DNA of 64,000 bases from the NCBI GenBank assembly GCA_964414425.1, contig CAYPWL010000006.1, forward strand, positions 49,641 to 113,640. The letters run 5' to 3'. The position numbers and the translations under genes were made by a program. The first letter of the stretch is position 1. Each line of letters opens with the position of its first letter. Origin of the DNA: GYS-P2D sp964414425. Its GTDB lineage: Bacteria > Bacteroidota > Bacteroidia > Chitinophagales > Saprospiraceae. Below are positions 54,773 through 62,568 of this stretch, one piece after another. Under the pieces are notes generated by a model. The model did no database searches and was not told the origin of the DNA. It saw only the letters and a list, made by a program, of their open reading frames with translations.

Positions 54773-55300
54773 TTGAAATTTGAATTGAGAAAGAAGAATC
54801 ACGGAGATCCTGGATCTAAAGGTCTCCCAGAACACTATCCCAGTCCTCCTGAGGATCAGGACTTGCTTTTCTACATTCAACGCAATCACGATCACGACAC
54901 CATAGTGTACAAGATCAACCATAATCCAGATGGGTTGATCAATGGGGATCTTCCTATGCACGCGTATTGGATCAAATATACCGAAGGAGGCAAGACAGTC
55001 GGCCTGAATCATATGCAGTCCAAGTTGGCTTATGGATATGAGTCTACCCAGATCTCTAAGGATCTGTATTCATTCCAATTTGTGTCGTACCAAGACTTGA
55101 CATTTTTCATCGCACGAGACCCATCGACCAATCAATTTAGAGTAAATGTAAAACTCAATGATAAGCACCTATGGTTGAACAATATTTATGTTTATGCTGT
55201 AGAGTTTGGAGTTTTTCCAGATGTAAAATTCATTGAATTATATGGTGATCACTTTAGTTCTGGATTGCCTATGTATGATAAAATTACACTTGCAGAATGA
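54773..55300 (+). CDS. DUF4833 family protein
   Basis: The 175-residue protein, with a TTG start at 54773, matches DUF4833: LLFYIQRNHDHDTIVYKIN, GDLPMHAYWIKYTEGGKTVGL, and MQSKLAYGYESTQI, followed by a beta-rich end (VEFGVFPDVKFIELYG). The function of the family is unknown. Its stop overlaps the hydroxylase gene by 4 bases (ATGA), so both are translated from one mRNA; that couples it to lipid hydroxylation. Confidence 0.8.
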   Translation: MKFELRKKNHGDPGSKGLPEHYPSPPEDQDLLFYIQRNHDHDTIVYKINHNPDGLINGDLPMHAYWIKYTEGGKTVGLNHMQSKLAYGYESTQISKDLYSFQFVSYQDLTFFIARDPSTNQFRVNVKLNDKHLWLNNIYVYAVEFGVFPDVKFIELYGDHFSSGLPMYDKITLAE

Positions 55301-55923
55301 GCCAAAAGAATTACGTATCCAACTCAGAGGAATCTATCAGACTGTTTCAGAGTCCATTCATGGAGGCCTTATCAAAAGTGCATTTTAGTGTGCCCTTGTT
55401 TGTCTTTATACCCTTGAATACTTTCTTGTTCTACTTAGGGCTGAAAGATGGAGTATTCTCAGTAATCCAAGTATTCATGTGGATCGCTCTCGGTATGGTA
55501 GCATGGACTATCGTGGAATATATGCTGCACAGATTTGTATTTCACTATTATCCGACGAGTGAGTTTGGCAAAAAAATCCATTTTATATTTCACGGAGTAC
55601 ATCACGACTATCCGAGAGACCGTCTAAGACTTGTGATGCCTCCCTCAGTGAGTATACCATTGGCGATATTATTTTTCCTGTTGTTTAGGACATTTATTCC
55701 TACGCCTCATCTCTATATATTTTTCGGTGCCTTCCTTACAGGATACTTGATCTATGACATGTTTCACTATGCCATCCATCATGTCGAGCTCAAAGGTAAA
55801 CTCTGGAATGTACTTAAAACACATCATCTAAAGCACCATTATAATGATCCAAGCAAAGGTTTTGGGGTCAGTAGTCCCATTTGGGATGTAATAGTTGGTT
55901 CAAATTTTGATGAAAAAAATTGA
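55297..55923 (+). CDS. Fatty acid 2-hydroxylase-like di-iron enzyme (FA2H/Scs7 type)
   Basis: The 208-residue protein has four hydrophobic segments and the full histidine set of the fatty-acid hydroxylase superfamily: HRFVFHYY, HFIFHGVHHDYPRD, HYAIHH, and LKTHHLKHHY, with RLVMPPSVS and FGVSSPIWDVIVG as in FA2H and yeast Scs7. Those eukaryotic enzymes hydroxylate the alpha carbon of the fatty acid in ceramide using a di-iron site in the membrane. The next gene is serine palmitoyltransferase, which supports a role in sphingolipid synthesis here. Superfamily is sure, ceramide role likely. Confidence 0.87.
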   Translation: MSQKNYVSNSEESIRLFQSPFMEALSKVHFSVPLFVFIPLNTFLFYLGLKDGVFSVIQVFMWIALGMVAWTIVEYMLHRFVFHYYPTSEFGKKIHFIFHGVHHDYPRDRLRLVMPPSVSIPLAILFFLLFRTFIPTPHLYIFFGAFLTGYLIYDMFHYAIHHVELKGKLWNVLKTHHLKHHYNDPSKGFGVSSPIWDVIVGSNFDEKN

Positions 55924-55966
55924 AACCTTATTTTAACAATTCATACTGCCGTAGTTTTGCACCACA

Positions 55967-55996
55967 GTTGAGGATTATTGTAATACTATATATTTG
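55967..55996 (+). promoter_or_regulatory. Candidate Bacteroidota promoter of the spt operon
   Basis: A -33-like GTTG (55967-55970) is followed after 18 bases by TATATTTG (55989-55996), a full match to the -7 consensus TAnnTTTG. The predicted transcript would start about 34 bases before the spt ATG at 56037. Another TAnnTTTG match, TAGTTTTG at 55952-55959, lies just upstream. Confidence 0.5.
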
Positions 55997-56036
55997 CAGC
56001 TTTTTGTAGGAGGACTTTATTATAAATCACACTACT

Positions 56037-57245
56037 ATGCTTAGAGAAAGAATGAAAGCCTATGACGTACCCCAGAAGATTCAATCTATGGGCGTATACC
56101 CTTACTTCAGAACGATCGAGTCCGAGCAAGACACTGTCGTAAAAATCAATGGTAAGGACGTCTTGATGTTTGGCTCTAATAGTTATCTGGGTCTAACCAC
56201 ACATCCCAAACTCAAAGAAGCCTCTAAAGCTGCAATTGATAAATATGGCTCGGGCTGTGCCGGATCAAGATTCCTAAACGGTTCATTGGATCTGCACTTA
56301 GAGTTAGAGGACAGATTAGCCAAGTTTGTCGGCAAAGAAGGTGCATTAGTATTCAGTACTGGATTTCAAGTGAATCTGGGTGTGATCTCTTCACTGACAG
56401 GGAGGCATGACTACATCATCATCGATGAGTTAGACCATGCATGTATCATAGATGGTTCGAGATTGTCATTTTCTAAGGTGCTTAAATACAAGCACAATGA
56501 TATGGCATCACTTGAGAAGGTTTTGCAGAGATGTGACATCGAAAAAGTAAAATTAATAGCGGTGGATGGAGTCTTCAGTATGGAAGGTGATCTCGCTAAT
56601 CTCCCAGAAATCGTAAAACTCTCAGAAAAATATAAGGCCAATATCATGATTGACGACGCCCACGGCTTAGGAGTTGTAGGTTCGCATGGTAGAGGAACCG
56701 CAGATCACTTCGGATTGACAGATCAGGTGGATTTGATCATGGGTACTTTTAGTAAGTCTCTTGCGAGTATAGGAGGATTTATTGCCTCTGATTCGCATAC
56801 GATTAATTTCCTCAAGCATAACGCACGATCTCTTATGTTCAGCGCAAGTATAGCTCCCGCTAATGCAGCGAGCGCATTAGCTGCAGTGGATATCATGGAG
56901 AAAGAGCCTGAGCATGTCCAAAAACTATGGGATAATACTCATTACGCTATGAAGCTCTTAAAAGAGGCTGGATTTGATACGGGACACACGGAGACGCCGA
57001 TTATACCGATATTTATCAGAGACGACTACAATACATTTAAGATTACTAAGATGCTATTAGAAGATGGTGTCTTTGTTAATCCTGTAGTATCCCCTGCCGT
57101 GGCAAGTACATCGGCACTCTTGAGATACTCACTAATGGCAACACATACATCTGATCAGATAGAGGAGTCTGTTGAAAAGATCACTAGATGTGCCAAAAAA
57201 TTAGGAGTATTCGAAGCTCAAGAAAGCCAAATGCATGAGCATTAA
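56037..57245 (+). CDS. spt: Serine palmitoyltransferase
   Basis: The 402-residue protein is an alpha-oxoamine synthase closely matching the Bacteroides serine palmitoyltransferase: YDVPQKIQSMGVYPYFRTIE at the N-terminus, MFGSNSYLGLTTHPKL, YGSGCAGSRFLNGSLDLH, IDDAHGLGVVGSHGRGTAD, and the PLP lysine in GTFSKSLASIGGF. It condenses serine and a fatty acyl-CoA or acyl-ACP to 3-ketosphinganine, the first step of sphingolipid synthesis. It has its own promoter candidate and its stop overlaps the next gene by 11 bases. Confidence 0.93.
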   Translation: MLRERMKAYDVPQKIQSMGVYPYFRTIESEQDTVVKINGKDVLMFGSNSYLGLTTHPKLKEASKAAIDKYGSGCAGSRFLNGSLDLHLELEDRLAKFVGKEGALVFSTGFQVNLGVISSLTGRHDYIIIDELDHACIIDGSRLSFSKVLKYKHNDMASLEKVLQRCDIEKVKLIAVDGVFSMEGDLANLPEIVKLSEKYKANIMIDDAHGLGVVGSHGRGTADHFGLTDQVDLIMGTFSKSLASIGGFIASDSHTINFLKHNARSLMFSASIAPANAASALAAVDIMEKEPEHVQKLWDNTHYAMKLLKEAGFDTGHTETPIIPIFIRDDYNTFKITKMLLEDGVFVNPVVSPAVASTSALLRYSLMATHTSDQIEESVEKITRCAKKLGVFEAQESQMHEH

Positions 57246-58359
57246 GATTATACCTGCTGAAGGAAAACTCTTAAAAACATACATCGACTTCCCTCATGAG
57301 CTCTATGCTAATGACCAATACTATGTGCCCGAACTATACATGGCACAGAAAGACATGTTCAGCAGAAAAAAGAATCCATTCTTTGAGCATGCTGAAGTAG
57401 AATCGTTTATAGCACAAAAAGAGGGTAAAACTGTCGGTAGGATATCTGCCATACTTAATCATAATTACAATGATTATCACAAGTGCAATGTAGGCTTCTT
57501 TGGATTCTTTGATGTCATCAATGACTACGAGGTCGCTAAGGCACTGTTGGATACGGCTGCAACATGGTGCCGTAACAAGGGATGTGAAACTATACTCGGC
57601 CCTACGAACTTCTCTACTAATGATACAGCGGGCATATTAGTCGAGGGCTACGAAGAGCCCGCCAAGATCATGATGACTTACAACAAGCCCTACTACAGAG
57701 AGTTGGTAGAGAAATATGGCTTTGTTAAGGATATCGATCTATACGCCTATATACTGTATACTGACAAAGCTTCTGAGAAGTCGATACGATTGGCACAATC
57801 GTTAGAAGAACGGCTCAATCGTCAGGGCATCACATTTAGAAATATCAATCTCAAGAACTTTAAGGCAGAAGTGGCCGCTATCCGAGATATCTACAATGAT
57901 GCCTGGGCCAGCAACTGGGGATTTGTACCCTGGACAGATGCTGAACTCGACCATCTCGCTAATGAACTCAAACTAATCGCCCACTCAAATTGGATCTTTA
58001 TGGCAGAAGATAAGGGAAAGCCGATAGGCTTTGGTCTTACGCTTCATGATGTCAACGAGGTAACCAAGAGCTTTAAGAAAGGGAGATTGCTACCCTTTAA
58101 TATCCTCAAGCTACTCCTTAACAAGAATAAAACTCGCTTCGTAAGGATCTTAGCTTTGGGTGTCAAAAACGATTATCGCCGTAAAGGAATCGAAGCCATA
58201 TTCTTCGCAAAGAATATACTCCAAGCCCGCAAAGAGAAAATCGTGGCTGGTGAAGTGTCATGGGTATTGGAGAATAATATCGAGATGAATGCCTCTGCGG
58301 AGAAGCTTAACTCAGAGCTCTATAAGACCTATCGCATCTATAAATATAACTTGAGCTAA
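57235..58359 (+). CDS. GNAT-fold acyltransferase, candidate bacterial ceramide synthase
   Basis: The 374-residue protein has an N-terminal YghO-like half (IKIIPAEGKLLKTYIDFPHEL, IAQKEGKTVGRISAILNHNYND, GPTNFSTNDTAGILVEGYEEP) and a C-terminal GNAT core with LALGVKNDYRRKGIEAIFFAK. In Caulobacter a GNAT-fold enzyme, bCerS, was shown to N-acylate the 3-ketosphinganine and its gene is close to spt and cerR. The same context is present here: it overlaps spt by 11 bases and precedes the reductase by 2 bases. The GNAT fold is visible; the ceramide synthase role is inference from context. Confidence 0.75.
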   Translation: MSIKIIPAEGKLLKTYIDFPHELYANDQYYVPELYMAQKDMFSRKKNPFFEHAEVESFIAQKEGKTVGRISAILNHNYNDYHKCNVGFFGFFDVINDYEVAKALLDTAATWCRNKGCETILGPTNFSTNDTAGILVEGYEEPAKIMMTYNKPYYRELVEKYGFVKDIDLYAYILYTDKASEKSIRLAQSLEERLNRQGITFRNINLKNFKAEVAAIRDIYNDAWASNWGFVPWTDAELDHLANELKLIAHSNWIFMAEDKGKPIGFGLTLHDVNEVTKSFKKGRLLPFNILKLLLNKNKTRFVRILALGVKNDYRRKGIEAIFFAKNILQARKEKIVAGEVSWVLENNIEMNASAEKLNSELYKTYRIYKYNLS

Positions 58360-58361
58360 TC

Positions 58362-59348
58362 ATGGCTAAGATCCTGATTACTGGTGCCAGTGGTTTTGTT
58401 GGAGGATTTCTGGTCAGCGAAGCATTGGATCAAGGACTCGAAGTTTACGCAGGTATACGCAAGAGCAGTAGCAAGCAGTGGTTACAGAACGATCGGATCA
58501 ACTTCGTCTTGATGGATCTATCCGATCCAGAGAGCCTCAAGACCATCATGGCAGAACACCAGTTTGACTACGTGATTCATAATGCTGGTTTGACCAAGGC
58601 CCTAAAACAGAGTGATCTATTCAGGGTTAATGCAGACTACTCAGTCAACCTTGCAAATGCCGCCATGACGGCACCAGGTCTAAAGAAGTTCTCTTTTATG
58701 AGTAGCTTGGCTTCCTATGGCACGGCGGACTACCAAGATGACGGCGTCGTTGGCAACCATAGTGAACCCAAGCCCATCACCTCCTATGGTATGAGTAAGC
58801 TACGTGCGGAGCAAGAACTCAAACTAATCGATGGGCTACCACTATTGATCTTCAGACCTACAGGGATATTTGGCCCTCGAGAGGGGGACTTCCTTAATCT
58901 CTTTCAATCTATTAATAAGGGTATCGCCGTACAGGTAGGATTTACAGAGCAACAGCTGTCCTTGATCTATATTAAAGACCTGGTTAGAATCATCATGCAA
59001 GCCACGACTTCTGACATCTCTAACCGAGCTTATTTTGTTTCGGATGGCAATCTATATGTGGGTAGCAAGTTCAATCGGATTGTGAGTAATAGCCTGAACA
59101 AAAAACCATTGAATATAAAAGTGCCTATGGTACTCATAGATGTAATAGCCACCCTATCGGATCTGAACTCCAAGATCACAGGTAAGCCTAACATCTTAAG
59201 CCGAGACAAGCTCCCAGAGATCAAGTCTCGCAACATCAATATCGACATCTCGGACTTAGTGCGCGACTTTGACTTTAAGCCTGCTTATACATTAGAGCAG
59301 GCCGTACAAGAAACCGCCGATTGGTATGTCAAAGAAGGCTGGTTATGA
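58362..59348 (+). CDS. NAD(P)-dependent epimerase/dehydratase, candidate ceramide reductase
   Basis: The 328-residue protein is an extended SDR: ITGASGFVGGFLVSEAL, a catalytic YGMSKLRAEQELK (Tyr and Lys), LLIFRPTGIFGPREGDF, and YIKDLVRIIMQA. In Caulobacter the CerR reductase of this class reduces the oxo group after N-acylation. It starts 2 bases after the GNAT gene and its stop overlaps the HD gene (ATGA). Reduction of 3-ketoceramide to dihydroceramide is the likely role; general SDR function is certain. Confidence 0.82.
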   Translation: MAKILITGASGFVGGFLVSEALDQGLEVYAGIRKSSSKQWLQNDRINFVLMDLSDPESLKTIMAEHQFDYVIHNAGLTKALKQSDLFRVNADYSVNLANAAMTAPGLKKFSFMSSLASYGTADYQDDGVVGNHSEPKPITSYGMSKLRAEQELKLIDGLPLLIFRPTGIFGPREGDFLNLFQSINKGIAVQVGFTEQQLSLIYIKDLVRIIMQATTSDISNRAYFVSDGNLYVGSKFNRIVSNSLNKKPLNIKVPMVLIDVIATLSDLNSKITGKPNILSRDKLPEIKSRNINIDISDLVRDFDFKPAYTLEQAVQETADWYVKEGWL

Positions 59349-60004
59349 GCAATATGGATCAACTTATTAACGACACAATCGCCTTCGTTAAGCAGGAACT
59401 GGCTGAAGCAGAAGGTGGACACGACTGGTGGCATATCCATAGAGTCTACCAGAACACACTCCTACTCGCACAGACTGAGGATGTAGATCATACTATTGTA
59501 AGGCTCGCAGCACTACTGCATGATATTGCAGATCCAAAGTTTCATGATGGTGACGAAGAGATCGGACCAAAGACAGCCGTGGCCTATCTAAAGAGCCAAG
59601 CTATAGACGCTGATATCATCAAACATGTGGAGTTGATCATCAGAAATATGTCCTATAAGAATAGCCTCGAAAGCGGTGAGCGATTTACCTCACCCGAGCT
59701 ACAAGTTGTGCAAGATGCTGATCGGCTCGATGCGATTGGAGCTATAGGTATCGCTCGAGCATTTAACTATGGTGGATTTAAAAATAGAGCACTCCATAAT
59801 CCAGAGACCCTACCGAATCTGCACATGAGCAAAGAAGAATATAAGAAGAGTTCGGCTCCCACGATCAACCACTTCTATGAGAAGTTACTCTTGCTCAAAG
59901 ACAAGATGAATACAGAGACTGGCAAGCAGATAGCCAAGCAGCGACATCGGTTTATGGAACAATATCTGGATCAATTTTACGCAGAATGGGAGGGTCAGCG
60001 ATAA
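59345..60004 (+). CDS. HD domain phosphohydrolase
   Basis: The ATG at 59345 overlaps the previous stop and gives 219 residues. HD motifs are present in order: GGHDWWHIHRVYQN, LAALLHDIADPKFHDG, and VVQDADRLDAIGAIGIARAF. The layout fits the YedJ/YpgQ-type metal-dependent phosphohydrolases, some of which hydrolyse nucleotides or pyrophosphates. It is translationally coupled to the SDR gene and overlaps the next gene by 19 bases, so it is part of the operon; its role in sphingolipid synthesis, if any, is unknown. Confidence 0.88.
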   Translation: MSNMDQLINDTIAFVKQELAEAEGGHDWWHIHRVYQNTLLLAQTEDVDHTIVRLAALLHDIADPKFHDGDEEIGPKTAVAYLKSQAIDADIIKHVELIIRNMSYKNSLESGERFTSPELQVVQDADRLDAIGAIGIARAFNYGGFKNRALHNPETLPNLHMSKEEYKKSSAPTINHFYEKLLLLKDKMNTETGKQIAKQRHRFMEQYLDQFYAEWEGQR

Positions 60005-60873
60005 GTTATATCGAGAATGACATCATCAGCGTAGGCATAAAGTCTAAAGGCGCTGAGTGGTGCAGTCTGATCAAAAAAAATACTGGCCAGGAGTATTTGT
60101 GGCAGGCTGATCCACAATACTGGGGGCGTTCAAGCTGCATATTATTTCCCACAATTGGTATGCTTAAGGATGGGCAATATCAGATTGGCGAACACTCTTA
60201 CATGCTTGAGAAGCATGGCTTTCTGCGCAATAAGATGATGGTAATTATTGAGCAATCTACTGACTCAATCACCTTCTGCAAGCCAAGTGACGCAGAGACA
60301 CTCCTGGCCTATCCTTTTAAGCATGAAGTGATAATCAAATACCAACTCGACGAGGACACAATATCCATCACCTATGAAGTATACAACTATGGAGATCAGA
60401 TAATGCCTTTTTCTATTGGTGCGCATCCTGCCTTTAATGTGCCTTTAAACCCTAATACTAAGAGATCTGATTATAGCCTGCGATTCAATAAGGTCGAGCC
60501 GTTACAAACGATGATAGTACATACATCTGGTTTGATTGGTTCGGAATTACGAGACGTTCCATCGGAGGGCGCTATGATTCCAATTACTGATGACCTCTTT
60601 GATCAGGATGCACTCGTCTTATCTCACTTAGCGTCTAACCAGCTCTCATTAATAGACCCCGAAGGAGTACAACTCTGGACACTTGACTTTACTGGATTCC
60701 CATATTTAGGTATATGGTCTAAGAATCAAGAGTCTCCATTTGTCTGTATCGAGCCGTGGCACGGCATTGCTGATCTAACTACGGCCACTGGCAATTTATA
60801 TGAGAAGAAGGGTATAGAGACCTTAGCACCCAGTGAGAAATTCACTTGTGTACATAAACTGACGGTACATTAA
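59986..60873 (+). CDS. Aldose 1-epimerase/mutarotase-like protein
   Basis: The 295-residue protein has the galactose mutarotase fold of the LacX/YeaD-like group: ISVGIKSKGAEWCSLIKKN, YLWQADPQYWGRSSCILFPTIG, HGFLRNKMM, and SIGAHPAFNVPL, where HG and HPAF hold the catalytic histidines. A late FVCIEPWHGIADL carries the usual glutamate. It interconverts anomers of a hexose or hexose phosphate. Its start is within the HD gene end (19-bp overlap), which suggests coupling; it is the last gene of the operon. Confidence 0.88.
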   Translation: MGGSAISYIENDIISVGIKSKGAEWCSLIKKNTGQEYLWQADPQYWGRSSCILFPTIGMLKDGQYQIGEHSYMLEKHGFLRNKMMVIIEQSTDSITFCKPSDAETLLAYPFKHEVIIKYQLDEDTISITYEVYNYGDQIMPFSIGAHPAFNVPLNPNTKRSDYSLRFNKVEPLQTMIVHTSGLIGSELRDVPSEGAMIPITDDLFDQDALVLSHLASNQLSLIDPEGVQLWTLDFTGFPYLGIWSKNQESPFVCIEPWHGIADLTTATGNLYEKKGIETLAPSEKFTCVHKLTVH

Positions 60874-60895
60874 ACCAGTCTTCCCTCTTCAGGAT

Positions 60896-61708
60896 TTATG
60901 CCACATAGGCACTCGGTGTAACGCCCACGATCTTCTTAAAATGACGGATGAAGTGGCTCTGATCAAAATAGCCAACAGAATAGCCCACGTCCTGAGCCTT
61001 CATGCCTTTGATCAGTAGCTGCTTGGCTTTTTCGATGCGGAGGTTATTGAGGTATTGATTAGGCGCAAGTCCAAAGCGCTCACGATACACCTTGATTAAA
61101 TGAAACCGGCTAAATCCAGAGATCTCCATGAGGTCATCGAGTTGTATATTTTCATCATAATACTCGTGTATATAGTCCCGCATCCGCTCTGCTACGATGG
61201 TATAGCCATCTGGCAACTCTTCAGGATAGTCTAAGCCTGACAACTGAGCTAACTCCATTAGTAGCTCACTGAGTTCCGTCTCGTCGTCCATGGTTGACTC
61301 TCTCTCCAGCATCTTATTATGGAGCAGTTGATATCGCCTTAAAAATTGATGATTCTGTATGAGCTTATTGACAAAATTCGGATGAGACTCTTGGTCAAGG
61401 CTGTAGTTAGACCTGACGAGATCTTTAGGTAGATACATCGACCGAAAGTTCCACACTCCGTCTCCGAGGGATCTCCCGGTATGGACTTCATAAGGATTGA
61501 GGACTAATAATTTATTATCAGTAACAATATTGGACTGCTGCCGATGGCCATAGTCCGCCACCCCACTCTCTACTAAGATCAACGCATAAGTATCGTGAAA
61601 GTGAGGTTTAAAAGAACGAGACGTAAAAGCACCCTGGAGCACTTCGATCTCGCCATTGATACGATATCGAGAGTAGTTATTCTTTAGGTCTTTTTTATTC
61701 TCGCTCAT
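60896..61708 (-). CDS. AraC-family transcriptional regulator
   Basis: The 270-residue protein has an N-terminal cupin-like ligand domain (about 25-150, with FKPHFHDTYALILVESGV and NPYEVHTGRSLGDGVW) and a C-terminal AraC HTH pair (YYDENIQLDDLMEISGFSRFHLIKVYRERFG and GYSVGYFDQSHFIRHFKKIVG). AraC regulators of this type sense sugars or small metabolites. It is convergent with the mutarotase gene and divergent from the small membrane protein gene at 61846. A control target is not clear. Confidence 0.92.
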   Translation of the reverse strand: MSENKKDLKNNYSRYRINGEIEVLQGAFTSRSFKPHFHDTYALILVESGVADYGHRQQSNIVTDNKLLVLNPYEVHTGRSLGDGVWNFRSMYLPKDLVRSNYSLDQESHPNFVNKLIQNHQFLRRYQLLHNKMLERESTMDDETELSELLMELAQLSGLDYPEELPDGYTIVAERMRDYIHEYYDENIQLDDLMEISGFSRFHLIKVYRERFGLAPNQYLNNLRIEKAKQLLIKGMKAQDVGYSVGYFDQSHFIRHFKKIVGVTPSAYVA

Positions 61709-61784
61709 CCTTGCCTACAAGTGTATGACTTGTTTTACTAAATCATATAAAGCACTTTAAGTTTTATAAGACCTAGATGAATAG

Positions 61785-61804
61785 CAAGGGTTTGAAACCC
61801 CTTG
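61785..61804. repeat. Palindromic repeat, copy 1
   Basis: CAAGGGTTTGAAACCCCTTG is a near-perfect inverted repeat (7-base arms with one mismatch around TTTGAA). The next copy at 62248-62267 is almost the same and perfect. A similar hairpin is at 1883-1897. Confidence 0.6.
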
Positions 61805-61845
61805 AAAATACCGAGACGGCTCTACTAATCATTAATTTAGTGTAC

Positions 61846-62205
61846 ATGACTACTCGCACTAACGAACTCGAACACGAACAACCAGTAAAGCCATCGCTAT
61901 TCTTATCTGCCTTACTCATTATTGGGGCCTTACTTATGCTGTTAGGCTTATTTGTGTCCTTGCAGTATAGAGATGAGCTTGCTCTATTTGAGTTAGGAGG
62001 CAGCGCTTTTTCATCCAAGTTGTCAGGTATGATTATTATGTTCGTCGGTACAGCAATGACTTATTTTGCCAGTAGTCGATGCCCAGACAACTCTACGATA
62101 TTTGATAGCACCCTGAATATCCTACATTGTAAGAGTACTTTTACCAAGACTTTTCTGGTATTGGCCATAGCACTGTTAGTAGCTATAGTGATGAATGTGG
62201 TGTAG
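61846..62205 (+). CDS. Small membrane protein, 3 helices, unknown function
   Basis: From the ATG at 61846 (MTTRTNELEHEQP) the protein has 119 residues and three hydrophobic segments: LFLSALLIIGALLMLLGLFV, LSGMIIMFVGTAMTYF and FLVLAIALLVAIVMNVV. An upstream ATG at 61777 would include the palindrome in the coding part and is unlikely. No family is recognised. It lies between two copies of a 20-bp palindrome. Confidence 0.6.
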   Translation: MTTRTNELEHEQPVKPSLFLSALLIIGALLMLLGLFVSLQYRDELALFELGGSAFSSKLSGMIIMFVGTAMTYFASSRCPDNSTIFDSTLNILHCKSTFTKTFLVLAIALLVAIVMNVV

Positions 62206-62247
62206 GGTTCTGTTCAATCTGGATGTGTTCTATTGGCCTTGGTTAGA

Positions 62248-62267
62248 CAAGGGGTTGAAACCCCTTG
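62248..62267. repeat. Palindromic repeat, copy 2
   Basis: CAAGGGGTTGAAACCCCTTG is a perfect 7-bp inverted repeat around TTGAAA, followed by AAG as in copy 1 at 61785-61804. It is in the 62206-62568 gene-free stretch, where no other feature was recognised. Confidence 0.6.
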
Positions 62268-62568
62268 AAGAATGGTCTTCGTTAAGACTTTAATTCTTCA
62301 GATCTGTAGACGGATCAATCCTGCCTGTATATAAACCAATCCTAAAAGAAATGTTAACAAATATCACTCAGATAGATCATAAGACTATCAAATCAAATCT
62401 GTCTCTATCCCAGATATAGCGGGCATCGCCACCATTTTCACTCATCTGACATTCTAAAAAGTAATAAAAAGGCTACATCGTTAAAACGAGGTTAAGAACG
62501 AAAATTGGATAGACCCTATCGAGAGTCGAGCCATAATAACACCAAAGAAATTATTACTAACAACACAA

